From JAAFIW01 sp031414805 (GTDB lineage: Bacteria; Pseudomonadota; Gammaproteobacteria; Burkholderiales; Burkholderiaceae_C), in NCBI GenBank assembly GCA_031414805.1, contig JANOQJ010000061.1, forward strand, positions 12,080 to 76,079: DNA of 64,000 nucleotides, written 5' to 3'. A program made the position numbers and the translations under genes. The notes beneath the pieces are model-generated. The model saw nothing but the letters and a program-made list of their open reading frames with translations, searched no databases and was not told the origin of the DNA. This document shows, one piece after another, positions 16,464 to 24,549 of the stretch (position 1 is its first letter; every line of letters starts with the position of its first letter).

Positions 16464-17678
16464 TTATTTGGACAGCAGTCGCATGGCCTCTTCCAGGCCT
16501 TTCAGGGTCATGGGGTACATGCGCTGGCTGACCAGCTGCTGCATCACGCTGATGCTCTGGCGGTACTGCCACACGCCCTGGGGTTCGGGGTTGATCCAGG
16601 CGTACTTGGGAAAGGCGCTGGTCAGTCGCTGCATCCACTGCGCACCGGCTTCTTCGTTGTTGTATTCCACGCTACCACCCGGTTGCAGAATTTCATAGGG
16701 GCTCATCGTGGCGTCGCCCACAAAGATCAGTTTGTAGTCTTTGTTGTACTTACGAATGATGTCCCAGGTGGCGAATTTCTCCGAGAAGCGCCTGCGGTTG
16801 TTCTTCCACATGAAGTCGTACACGCAGTTGTGAAAGTAATAAAACTCCAGGTGCTTGAACTCGGTTTTGGTGGCACTGAAAAGCTCTTCAACACGCGCAA
16901 TGTGCTCGTCCATGGTACCGCCCACGTCCATCAGCAGCAGCACCTTGACGTTGTTGTGGCGCTCGGGCCGCATCTTGATGTCCAGATAACCTGCGTTGGC
17001 AGCGGTTTTGCTGATGGTCTCGTCCAGGTCCAGTTCGTCGTGGTGGCCTTCGCGGGCAAACTTGCGCAGGCGGCGCAGCGCTACCTTGATGGTGCGCGTG
17101 CCCAACTCCTGGGTGTCGTCGTAGTCTTTGTAGGCCCGCTGATCCCACACTTTCACCGCGCTTTTGTTGCGACCCTTGTCTTGCCCGATGCGAATACCTT
17201 GCGGGTTGAAGCCGTAAGCGCCAAATGGGCTGGTACCGCCCGTGCCAATCATCTTGCTGCCCCCCTCGTGCCGCTCTTTCTGTTCTTCAAAACGCTTTTT
17301 TAGCGTTTCCATGAGCTCGTCCCAGCCCATTTTTTCGATTTTTGCCTTTTCTTCGGGGCTTAACTGAAGCTCCAGGTTTTTGCGTAACCATTCCAACGGC
17401 AGGTCTTTGGTGAAGTCAGCCACCAACTCAATGCCCTTGAAATAAGCCGCGAAAGCCCGGTCAAACTTGTCGTAGTGCTTTTCGTCTTTCACCAAAGCGG
17501 TGCGGCTGAGGTAGTAAAAATCATCAATTTTGTACCCGCTGCCGTCATCGCCATCGCTGTCATTCCGGCGGGCGGGGCCAACAACACCCTGCTGAATGGC
17601 CTCCAAAAGCGTGAGGTATTCCTTAACAGAAACCGGAAGTTTTGCGCTTCGCAAGGTGTAAAAAAAGTCAATAAGCAT
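16464..17678 (-). CDS. CoxE-like VWA domain protein
   Basis: 404 residues from the ATG at 17678 (MLIDFFYTLRSAKLPVSVKEY); the frame extends 19 codons further upstream without a family-like sequence. The N-terminal half is helical and rich in charged residues. The C-terminal half is a von Willebrand A domain (VKVLLLMDVGGTMDEHI, then FYYFHNCVYDFMWKNNRRRF). The metal-site motif reads DVGGT rather than DxSxS, so divalent-metal binding is doubtful. Homologues usually work with a MoxR AAA+ ATPase to insert metals or activate oxidoreductases. No such ATPase is adjacent here. Confidence 0.85.
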   Translation of the reverse strand: MLIDFFYTLRSAKLPVSVKEYLTLLEAIQQGVVGPARRNDSDGDDGSGYKIDDFYYLSRTALVKDEKHYDKFDRAFAAYFKGIELVADFTKDLPLEWLRKNLELQLSPEEKAKIEKMGWDELMETLKKRFEEQKERHEGGSKMIGTGGTSPFGAYGFNPQGIRIGQDKGRNKSAVKVWDQRAYKDYDDTQELGTRTIKVALRRLRKFAREGHHDELDLDETISKTAANAGYLDIKMRPERHNNVKVLLLMDVGGTMDEHIARVEELFSATKTEFKHLEFYYFHNCVYDFMWKNNRRRFSEKFATWDIIRKYNKDYKLIFVGDATMSPYEILQPGGSVEYNNEEAGAQWMQRLTSAFPKYAWINPEPQGVWQYRQSISVMQQLVSQRMYPMTLKGLEEAMRLLSK

Positions 17679-17754
17679 AGTTATTTGTGACAGTGTCACT
17701 GAGATTTCACCAAGCGCCGGTACTCTCGTTTTCACTTACCCGGAGTTCCCCCTC

Positions 17755-18519
17755 ATGTCACTTGCCAAGACCGAAAAAGGTCGCACCGCGCTATTAAACC
17801 GCGACACCAGCCTGGGTCCGCGGGAGCGTCAGATTTTGGTGATGTGCGACGGAAAGCGCAAGTACGTAGATTTTTTGCAGTTCTTTGGTGACGACATCAA
17901 GGCACTGTTGAATCGGCTGATGACACAAGGTTACATGCTGGATGTCGATGCCGCCGCCTTGGCGAAGCCCGATGCCCTGAGCATGACGGGCACCTTCCGC
18001 TCCGATGGTCGCGGCGGCATGGTCCCGGCGCGCGCAGCTTCAAACGCCAGTTATGCGTCGGCACCAGCGTCGGCGTCAGCCTTGGGATCGTCGTCCAACA
18101 GCGGCTATGACATCGGCGGCAGTTTCAGCAGCAGCGCCAGCGCACCCCTGACCGGCCCCGCCCCACTGACGACCCAACCCGGCTTTTCACCAACGGTCGT
18201 TGCCGCCCTGGCAGTGGCTGCTGCGCCCGCCACGCGCTCGCGCCGGTCCATCGCTGCCACCAAGATGTACATGATTGACATGTTGCAATTGCTGCGCGAC
18301 ATGGACTCTTCGTCATTCGCTGTGTCCATACAAACCAGCCAGGACGAGGCCGATCTGGTAATGAATGTGTTGGAGGCGTTGCGCTACATCACCCGCAAGT
18401 CGGGCCCGTCTTACGGCAAACGCGTTTCGGAACGCCTGGGCGCCATGCTGCCTGAGGCGTATCTGCCAGACCTGGACTTCATGAACGCAGAGCTGTTCTC
18501 GGAGTCCGCGCCAGGTTAA
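17755..18519 (+). CDS. hypothetical protein, unknown function
   Basis: 254 residues. Not recognised. Residues 1-60 form a compact charged region (LGPRERQILVMCDGKRKYVDFLQFFGDDIKALL) that resembles a small winged-helix or regulator-like fold. The middle (75-150) is a low-complexity Ser/Ala/Gly linker. The C-terminus (155-254) is helical (MYMIDMLQLLRDMDSSSF). No signal peptide or membrane segment. Divergent from the VWA gene with 76 bases between the start codons. A regulatory or protein-interaction role is possible but unsupported. Confidence 0.6.
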   Translation: MSLAKTEKGRTALLNRDTSLGPRERQILVMCDGKRKYVDFLQFFGDDIKALLNRLMTQGYMLDVDAAALAKPDALSMTGTFRSDGRGGMVPARAASNASYASAPASASALGSSSNSGYDIGGSFSSSASAPLTGPAPLTTQPGFSPTVVAALAVAAAPATRSRRSIAATKMYMIDMLQLLRDMDSSSFAVSIQTSQDEADLVMNVLEALRYITRKSGPSYGKRVSERLGAMLPEAYLPDLDFMNAELFSESAPG

Positions 18520-18568
18520 CGAGCGCCGGATGGTCACACTACCCTCCAAAATGGCTGTTTAAAGCGAA

Positions 18569-18620
18569 AAGGGCTACTAGCCCTTGTAAATACTGCTCAA
18601 ACAGCTACTATTTTCATAGC
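18569..18620 (-). repeat. dispersed repeat family A, copy A7
   Basis: GGGCTACTAGCCCTTGTAAATACTGCTCAAACAGCTACTATTTTCATAGC-type sequence, so it has the CAAACAG core variant as in A6. Lies in the 261-base gap upstream of the DUF1800 gene. Confidence 0.8.
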
Positions 18621-18780
18621 GAAGATATAGCAAAATAGTCCGGCTTCGGTTACAACTCGCAATATTCGTTGCATTCGTCTGCTTATCTTTAGATAGTTAG
18701 TAGGTGATTTGTTCACGAAGGTTTGGCTTAATACCTAAGCGCTATATTCCACGTATCGAAGTTTGCAATAAGGCCATCTG

Positions 18781-21075
18781 ATGACCACCACTGACTCTTT
18801 GCTCGAACCTGCCGTGTCCGTGGACGAGGCCGGCAACCCGTCTGAAACCGCAAGCACTGCTTCACTTCTGGCTGCTGGTGTCGTAGCAACCGCAATGCCC
18901 CAAAGCGGCGCAGTCGCGGCGCTGGCGGCTAGTTTCACACTGGCTGCCTGCGGTGCGGGCGGCTCGGAGACGGTTGCAGCGGTTTCAACACCCATCGGTG
19001 CTGCTCCCTTTCCGTTGCCAACACCCGTCTCTTTGACGCCAGTTCCGTCGGCCGCACCAACGGCCGCACCCGGTGGTGCAGGTGTCCCCGCAACGGCACC
19101 AACCGTGCCCGCGCCAACGGCAACGCCCGTCGCCGGTGCACCTGCAAGCCCCGCGCCGGTTTCCGGCCAGGCTCCCGCACCCGCTCCCGTGCCGGTACCC
19201 GCACCATCGCCAGGGTCACCACCAGCATCCACCCCTGCCCCCGGCACTGCACCTGCTACGACGCCTTCGCCCGCGCCGTCGCCTACCCCGGGTCCTGCAC
19301 CTGCACCCACCCCTGCGCCAGCACCTGTGCCTAGCGCGCCACCTCCACCACCCGCGCCTCCTCCCCCTGCCCCGTTGCCCAGCGTTTCCCAGGAGCAGGC
19401 GGCACGTTTTCTGCTGCAAGCACAGTTCAGCGCATCGGACACGGAGATTGCTGCCGTACGCGGCTTCGACTACGCGCCCTGGCTAACCCAGCAAATGAAC
19501 ACGCCGCCCAGCCAGACGGCGTGGGACTGGATGGAATCGCGCGGCTACGGTGTGTCAGACATCAACCGTTATTTCTTCACCACCTATCCAGCAGAATTTG
19601 CGATCTGGAAACAGCTGATGAGCGCGCCTGACGCCGTGCGCAAGCGGGTGGCCCTGGCGCTCAGTGAAATTTTTGTGGTGTCGTTCGGGTCATCAGAATT
19701 CAACTGGCGTGCCCACGCCTTTGCTAACTACTGGGACATGCTGAACAGAAATGCCTTTGGCAATTTCCGTCAGCTGCTGGAAGACGTGACCCTGCATCCG
19801 ACGATGGGGTATTACCTGAACACCAAGGGTAATCAGAAAGAAAACACGGCAACCGGCCGCGTCCCAGACGAGAACTACGCGCGTGAGGTCATGCAGCTGT
19901 TCACGATTGGTTTGCACGAGTTGGATAACTTTGGTGTCGAAAAGCGCTACACCAGTGGGCCGAATGCGGGCGAGAGGATTGAAAGCTACGACTCGGACGA
20001 CGTGAGCAACTTGGCCCGCGTATTCACCGGCTGGGACTTTGATACCTCGGACGGCGTGCGGGTCAGTGTGCTCAAAGACGGCGGCGGCGTGGAGGGTTAC
20101 ACCGTGGAAAGCCGTGACTTCGCGCGCAAGCCCATGCGCTTGGACGCCTCTCGCCACTCCACGCTGGAGGCCTATTTCCTGAACACACCCACCCGTCCAA
20201 CCATCCCGGCCGGTACGACAGGCGTGCCCGCGTTGAAAACGGCGTTGGACACGTTGTTCAACCATCCGAATGTGGGGCCGTTCATTGGCAAGCAGCTCAT
20301 TCAGCGGTTGGTGACCAGCAACCCCAGTCCAGCCTACGTAGCCCGCGTAACCGCCGCGTTCAACAACAACGGCAGCGGCGTACGCGGTGACATGAAAGCG
20401 GTCATTGCCGCCGTGCTGCTGGACGACGAGGCCCGCAACACAACGGGCCTGTCTAGCAACACCTTTGGCAAACTCCGCGAGCCCATGCTGCGTTTGGTGC
20501 AATGGGCGCGCACATTTGGTGCCACGTCTGCTGCAGGAAGCTGGAAGCTGTTTGATCTGAGCAACCCCTCAAACCAGCTTGGTCAGACGCCGTTTCGCTC
20601 ACCCTCAGTGTTTAATTTTTTCCGCCCGGGCTACGTGCCACCCGGTACGGCGCTGGCCACTACACAAAGCCCGGCTCCCGAGTTCCAGCTAGTCAATGAA
20701 ACCAGCGTGGGTGGTTATTTGAACTTCATGCAGGGCGTCATCGAGCGGGGGCTCAATTGCCCTGAGCCGTCTGTGCCCGAAGCGGCTTTCCGCAACTATG
20801 TTTACGACATCAAGGCCACGTACGCCAATGAGTTGCCACTGCTCACCGCAGCCGCGACCCCAGCGATTGCAACGGCCGATGCAACTGCCCTCGTCAAACG
20901 GATCAGTCTGCTGATGTGCGCCGGGCAACTTTCCGCGTCGACCCAATCCTTGATGGTGACAGCGCTCACCACGCCGCCTTTGACAGCCACGAGCACGCTG
21001 CAGCAGCGACAGGAACGGGTCTGGGGTGCGGTGCTCATGACCATGGCCTGCGCCGAGTACCTGGTTCAAAAATAG
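18781..21075 (+). CDS. DUF1800 domain-containing protein
   Basis: 764 residues. N-terminal hydrophobic stretch with a lipobox-like LAACGAG near residue 60, then a Pro/Ala/Thr linker (about 80-200) that would hold the domain off the membrane. The DUF1800 domain covers about 205-755, with the typical NYWDMLNRNAFGNFRQLLEDVTLHPTMG region (cited in parts), ENYAREVMQLFTIG, and FLNTPTRPTIPAG. The family is of unknown biochemical function and is almost always followed by a DUF1501 gene, as here. The unusual N-terminal spacer makes a surface-anchored protein plausible. Confidence 0.88.
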   Translation: MTTTDSLLEPAVSVDEAGNPSETASTASLLAAGVVATAMPQSGAVAALAASFTLAACGAGGSETVAAVSTPIGAAPFPLPTPVSLTPVPSAAPTAAPGGAGVPATAPTVPAPTATPVAGAPASPAPVSGQAPAPAPVPVPAPSPGSPPASTPAPGTAPATTPSPAPSPTPGPAPAPTPAPAPVPSAPPPPPAPPPPAPLPSVSQEQAARFLLQAQFSASDTEIAAVRGFDYAPWLTQQMNTPPSQTAWDWMESRGYGVSDINRYFFTTYPAEFAIWKQLMSAPDAVRKRVALALSEIFVVSFGSSEFNWRAHAFANYWDMLNRNAFGNFRQLLEDVTLHPTMGYYLNTKGNQKENTATGRVPDENYAREVMQLFTIGLHELDNFGVEKRYTSGPNAGERIESYDSDDVSNLARVFTGWDFDTSDGVRVSVLKDGGGVEGYTVESRDFARKPMRLDASRHSTLEAYFLNTPTRPTIPAGTTGVPALKTALDTLFNHPNVGPFIGKQLIQRLVTSNPSPAYVARVTAAFNNNGSGVRGDMKAVIAAVLLDDEARNTTGLSSNTFGKLREPMLRLVQWARTFGATSAAGSWKLFDLSNPSNQLGQTPFRSPSVFNFFRPGYVPPGTALATTQSPAPEFQLVNETSVGGYLNFMQGVIERGLNCPEPSVPEAAFRNYVYDIKATYANELPLLTAAATPAIATADATALVKRISLLMCAGQLSASTQSLMVTALTTPPLTATSTLQQRQERVWGAVLMTMACAEYLVQK

Positions 21076-21110
21076 GTCGACACCCCGTACCCATCTCAAG
21101 AGAACACACC

Positions 21111-22583
21111 ATGCACTTCATTGACCCAGACAAACACACCCGCCGTGCATTCTTGCGTCGCTCAGGCCAGTTGGCTTTCACAGGTGCAGCCCTGCCGATG
21201 GCGATGAACCTGGCTGCCATTGGCGAGGCTGCTGCCTTTGATGCGACCGACTACAAGGCGCTGGTTTGCGTCTTTATGTATGGTGGCAACGACTACGCCA
21301 ACACGGTGGTGCCGTATGACAACACCAACTACGGCCTGTACAACACCATTCGTGGGGGCACTGCCGGAATCGCGTTGGCTCAAAACGCACTGACGCCCAC
21401 GTTGCTTTCGCCAACGACCCCGCTTCCAGGTGGTCGTCAATATGCGTTGCACCCGGCTATGACGGGCATGGCCAGTTTGTTTAACTCGGGTAAAGCAGCC
21501 GTGCAATTGAATGTGGGTCCTTTGGTGGTGCCGTTAACACGTGAGCAATACAGAGGCAGCAACCGGGTCCTTTATCCGCTACCCCCCAAATTGTTTTCAC
21601 ATAACGACCAGCAGTCGATCTGGCAGTCGTCCTCACCAGAGGGTTCGACCATCGGGTGGGGCGGCAACATTGGTGATTTGGCCGTGATCAACAACTCCAA
21701 CGCCAATTCGCTATTTACCTGCATCTCAATCACTGGCAACACGGTATTCCTGTCGGGTGATTCGGCTCTGTCTTACCAAGTGAGCAATGGTGGCCCCGTG
21801 AACATCAACAGCGTGACCAACAACTCGGTTTACAACTCGGCTGCCGTGAAAAATGCCATCAGCACACTGGTGCAACAATCTCGCACTAACGTGCTGGAAA
21901 ACGAGTACAACAGAGTCACAACCAGGCAAATCACCTCGGGACAGGCCGTGAAAAACGCCATCGACTTGGCTCCAACTACGATGGCACCCTTCAACAGCTT
22001 CCCGGCCAACAACAACCTGGCAGACCAGCTGCGGATGGTGGCCCGACTGATTGCCGGTCGCAGCATGCTAGGGACCAAGCGCCAAGTGTTCTTTGTGTCT
22101 ATTGGCGGTTTCGATTTGCACGACAACCTGATCTCCCAGCAACCCGTGCTCATGCAGCGCGTCAGCGAAGCCATGACCGCTTTCTACAACGCCACGGTTG
22201 ACCTGAAAGTGGCAGACAAAGTCACCACCTTCACCGCGTCTGACTTTGGTCGCACGCTCACGTCCAACGGCGACGGCTCTGACCACGGATGGGGCAGCCA
22301 CCATTTCATGGTCGGCGGGGCAGTGGAAGGCAAGGCTTTTTACGGCACACCGCCACCGGTTAGTGTGACCAACAGCACAACCGATTCCAATGACCAGTGG
22401 CACGTGGGCCAGGGCCGCCTGCTGCCCAGCACCTCGGTCGATCAGTACGCGGGTACGCTAGCCAAATGGTTCGGGGTATCGGACACGGAGTTGATCGGCG
22501 CTGCGGCGGGGCAAGGCGTACTGCCCAAGCTCCGCAACTTTGGCGGCGCAGGTTACCCACGTGATCTTGGATTCATGAGGTAG
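21111..22583 (+). CDS. DUF1501 family protein (Tat-exported, sulfatase-like fold)
   Basis: 490 residues from the ATG at 21111, which follows AAGAGAACACACC. A twin-arginine signal is present (T-R11-R12-A-F-L-R, followed by a hydrophobic stretch). The mature domain contains VCVFMYGGNDYANTVVPYD, SIGGFDLHDNLISQ and the C-terminal DHGWGSHHFMVGG, which are hallmarks of DUF1501, a family distantly related to alkaline phosphatase-like metalloenzymes. It starts 35 bases after the DUF1800 stop, so the pair is probably co-transcribed. Export of a folded, metal-containing partner by Tat is likely. Confidence 0.92.
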   Translation: MHFIDPDKHTRRAFLRRSGQLAFTGAALPMAMNLAAIGEAAAFDATDYKALVCVFMYGGNDYANTVVPYDNTNYGLYNTIRGGTAGIALAQNALTPTLLSPTTPLPGGRQYALHPAMTGMASLFNSGKAAVQLNVGPLVVPLTREQYRGSNRVLYPLPPKLFSHNDQQSIWQSSSPEGSTIGWGGNIGDLAVINNSNANSLFTCISITGNTVFLSGDSALSYQVSNGGPVNINSVTNNSVYNSAAVKNAISTLVQQSRTNVLENEYNRVTTRQITSGQAVKNAIDLAPTTMAPFNSFPANNNLADQLRMVARLIAGRSMLGTKRQVFFVSIGGFDLHDNLISQQPVLMQRVSEAMTAFYNATVDLKVADKVTTFTASDFGRTLTSNGDGSDHGWGSHHFMVGGAVEGKAFYGTPPPVSVTNSTTDSNDQWHVGQGRLLPSTSVDQYAGTLAKWFGVSDTELIGAAAGQGVLPKLRNFGGAGYPRDLGFMR

Positions 22584-22621
22584 CGCGACTAGGCATGCGA
22601 ATACCCGCTATCACGACACAC

Positions 22622-22652
22622 ATAAAAAAAGCGCCTCCCGGCGCTTTTTTTA
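22622..22652. terminator. bidirectional intrinsic terminator
   Basis: Perfect stem AGCGCC-tccc-GGCGCT flanked by seven A on the left and seven T on the right, placed between the convergent DUF1501 and ctaE genes. The A-tract and T-tract make it functional on both strands. Confidence 0.95.
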
Positions 22653-22664
22653 TGTTCAGGCCCT

Positions 22665-23555
22665 TCAGAGCCAATACACCAGAATGTAAAGACCCAGCCA
22701 CACGACGTCCACAAAGTGCCAATACCAGGCCGCCCCCTCAAAACCGAAGTGCTTGTCTGGCGTAAAGTGTCCACGCTGCAGACGCAGGGTGATGAATAGC
22801 AGCATCAACATGCCCACAAAGACGTGGAAACCATGGAAGCCCGTCAGCATGAAGAAGGTTGAACCAAAAATCCCGGACGACAGCTTGAGGTTGAGATCTG
22901 TGTAGGCATGGTAGTACTCATAGCCTTGCACACACAGAAAAGCGATGCCGAGTAACACCGTAAGCCACATGAACGCGATGGTGCGGCCCCGATGGTTCTC
23001 GCGCAGCGCATGGTGGGCAATGGTCAGCGTAACGCCTGATGTGAGTAGCAATGCAGTGTTGATGGTGGGCAACCAGAACGGGCCCATGGTCGTAAAGGGC
23101 TCCACAATGCCTGCAGGTGAAGCGGTCACACCAACGCCCATACTAGGCCAAACGGCCTTGAAATCAGGCCAAAGCAAGGCATTGTCCAAGCTACCCAGTG
23201 CCGGCACAGAGTGGGCGCGAGCCCACCACAGGGCAGAGAAAAAAGCGCCAAAAAACATCACTTCCGAGAAGATGAACCAGCTCATGCTCCAGCGGAATGA
23301 CAAGTCAATCTTGTGACCATACAAACCGCCTTCGCTTTCCCGAATCGAGTCACGAAACCACTGGTAGAGCACAACAAACAGCCACAACATGCCGAAAGCC
23401 AGGGAGTAAGCCCCCCAATCCACGCCATTGATCCACTGACCCGCGCCCAGGATGATAAAAAACAAGCCGAACGCCGCCATAAACGGATGGCGCGACGGCT
23501 CGGGTACGAAGTAATACGGCGCTTTTCCCGCAGTGCCGTGTGCAACTGAACTCAT
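22665..23555 (-). CDS. ctaE: cytochrome c oxidase subunit III
   Basis: 296 residues from the ATG at 23555 (MSSVAHGTAGKAPYYFVPEP); 5 further upstream codons are in frame but not conserved. Seven transmembrane segments are expected, and WFIFSEVMFFGAFFSALWWAR and HFVDVVWLGLYILVYWL are typical of subunit III. It stabilises the catalytic core of the aa3-type oxidase in the inner membrane and helps keep it active during turnover. Last gene of the oxidase operon, ended by the terminator at 22622-22652. Confidence 0.96.
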   Translation of the reverse strand: MSSVAHGTAGKAPYYFVPEPSRHPFMAAFGLFFIILGAGQWINGVDWGAYSLAFGMLWLFVVLYQWFRDSIRESEGGLYGHKIDLSFRWSMSWFIFSEVMFFGAFFSALWWARAHSVPALGSLDNALLWPDFKAVWPSMGVGVTASPAGIVEPFTTMGPFWLPTINTALLLTSGVTLTIAHHALRENHRGRTIAFMWLTVLLGIAFLCVQGYEYYHAYTDLNLKLSSGIFGSTFFMLTGFHGFHVFVGMLMLLFITLRLQRGHFTPDKHFGFEGAAWYWHFVDVVWLGLYILVYWL

Positions 23556-23581
23556 GTGTTCTCTCCTCAACTCTAGAAAAT

Positions 23582-23791
23582 TTATTTAACGACCCAGTTA
23601 ACCAACACGATCAATCCCAAAACGAACGTCAGCGCGCCAGCCAGGCCAACGATGATGATATGAACGGGATTGAGTTTGACCAGATCTTCCTGGTAATCAC
23701 TGTTCTTGCGAATACCAATAAACGACCAGGCAACCGCTTGAACCGTGCGCAGCAACGAGCCTTTGCGGTCCTGCGTAGAGGGCGCTCTCAT
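23582..23791 (-). CDS. DUF2970 domain-containing small membrane protein
   Basis: 69 residues: a cytoplasmic N-terminus (MRAPSTQDRKGSLLRTVQAV), AWSFIGIRKNSDYQED, and one C-terminal transmembrane helix (IIIVGLAGALTFVLGLIVLV). Members of DUF2970 are short and often sit in oxidase operons. The start overlaps the ctaG stop by 4 bases, so the pair is translationally coupled. A role in oxidase assembly is inferred only from position. Confidence 0.85.
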   Translation of the reverse strand: MRAPSTQDRKGSLLRTVQAVAWSFIGIRKNSDYQEDLVKLNPVHIIIVGLAGALTFVLGLIVLVNWVVK

Positions 23792-24411
23792 ACACCAACG
23801 CCTTTTGTCACTGCCTTGGCCACTGGTTCGTCGCCCTTGGGGGCCGGTGGCGTTTTGCCGCCTACCTCGAAAAAGGTGTACGACAAGGTGATGGTGGTCA
23901 CGTCTTTGGACAACTTGGGATCGATAACAAAAGACACCGGCCATTGCTTTTTCTCCCCAGCTTCCAGGACGTACTGGCTGAAGCAAAAGCATTCCAACTT
24001 GTTGAAGTGAGGTGCGGCCTGATGGGGTGCGTAACTGGGTATGGCTTGCGCCGCCATGCGGCGGTTCTGCACGTTTTGAAACTCGTACATCACCGTGGCC
24101 AACTGCCCGGGGTGCACCTGAATCGAGCGTTGCGCGGGTTTGAATTCCCACGGACCGCGCACATTGGCGTCGAACTCGACCGTGATGGTTCGGCTGGTAT
24201 CTATCTGACTGTTGCCAGGCAATTTCACATCGCGACCAGCTGCGCCGTTGCCTGGCACCTGCCGCTCGGAGAGAGACAAAATGTTGATGCCCGTGACTTC
24301 GCACAAATGCTTGTAGATAGGGATGAGCGCGTACCCAAAAGCAAACATGCCCAGCGTAATGACACCCAGCTTGCCCACCATTTTGAGATTTTCTTTGTGC
24401 GATCCGCTCAT
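23788..24411 (-). CDS. ctaG: cytochrome c oxidase assembly protein CtaG (Cox11)
   Basis: 207 residues. It inserts copper into the CuB site of subunit I. One N-terminal membrane anchor (LGVITLGMFAFGYALIPIY) is followed by a periplasmic immunoglobulin-like domain with the copper-binding ECFCFSQYVLEAG (Cys-Phe-Cys), and VTTITLSYTFFEV near the end. It lies between the 38-residue assembly protein and DUF2970 in the oxidase operon. The length fits the family. Confidence 0.95.
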   Translation of the reverse strand: MSGSHKENLKMVGKLGVITLGMFAFGYALIPIYKHLCEVTGINILSLSERQVPGNGAAGRDVKLPGNSQIDTSRTITVEFDANVRGPWEFKPAQRSIQVHPGQLATVMYEFQNVQNRRMAAQAIPSYAPHQAAPHFNKLECFCFSQYVLEAGEKKQWPVSFVIDPKLSKDVTTITLSYTFFEVGGKTPPAPKGDEPVAKAVTKGVGV

Positions 24412-24426
24412 CGAAGTTACCTTCGC

Positions 24427-24543
24427 TCAACGCGAGGTTAAAACCACCATCTTGACCATGAAACCAATAAAAAACACCGCAGCGATAGAGGCCAAAATCA
24501 GGCCCGTGCGACGGTTACTTTTCTTTTGTTCAGGTGTGGCCAT
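24427..24543 (-). CDS. 38-residue cytochrome oxidase small assembly protein
   Basis: Reading the minus strand from the ATG at 24543: a basic N-terminus (MATPEQKKSNRRTG) and one hydrophobic helix (LILASIAAVFFIGFMVKMVV), ending TSR. It occupies the 138-base gap between ctaD and ctaG almost completely. Tiny single-span proteins in exactly this position are known in betaproteobacterial aa3 operons as small assembly proteins. Too short for routine gene callers, but its placement and coding pattern support it. Confidence 0.8.
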   Translation of the reverse strand: MATPEQKKSNRRTGLILASIAAVFFIGFMVKMVVLTSR

Positions 24544-24549
24544 CGTCAA

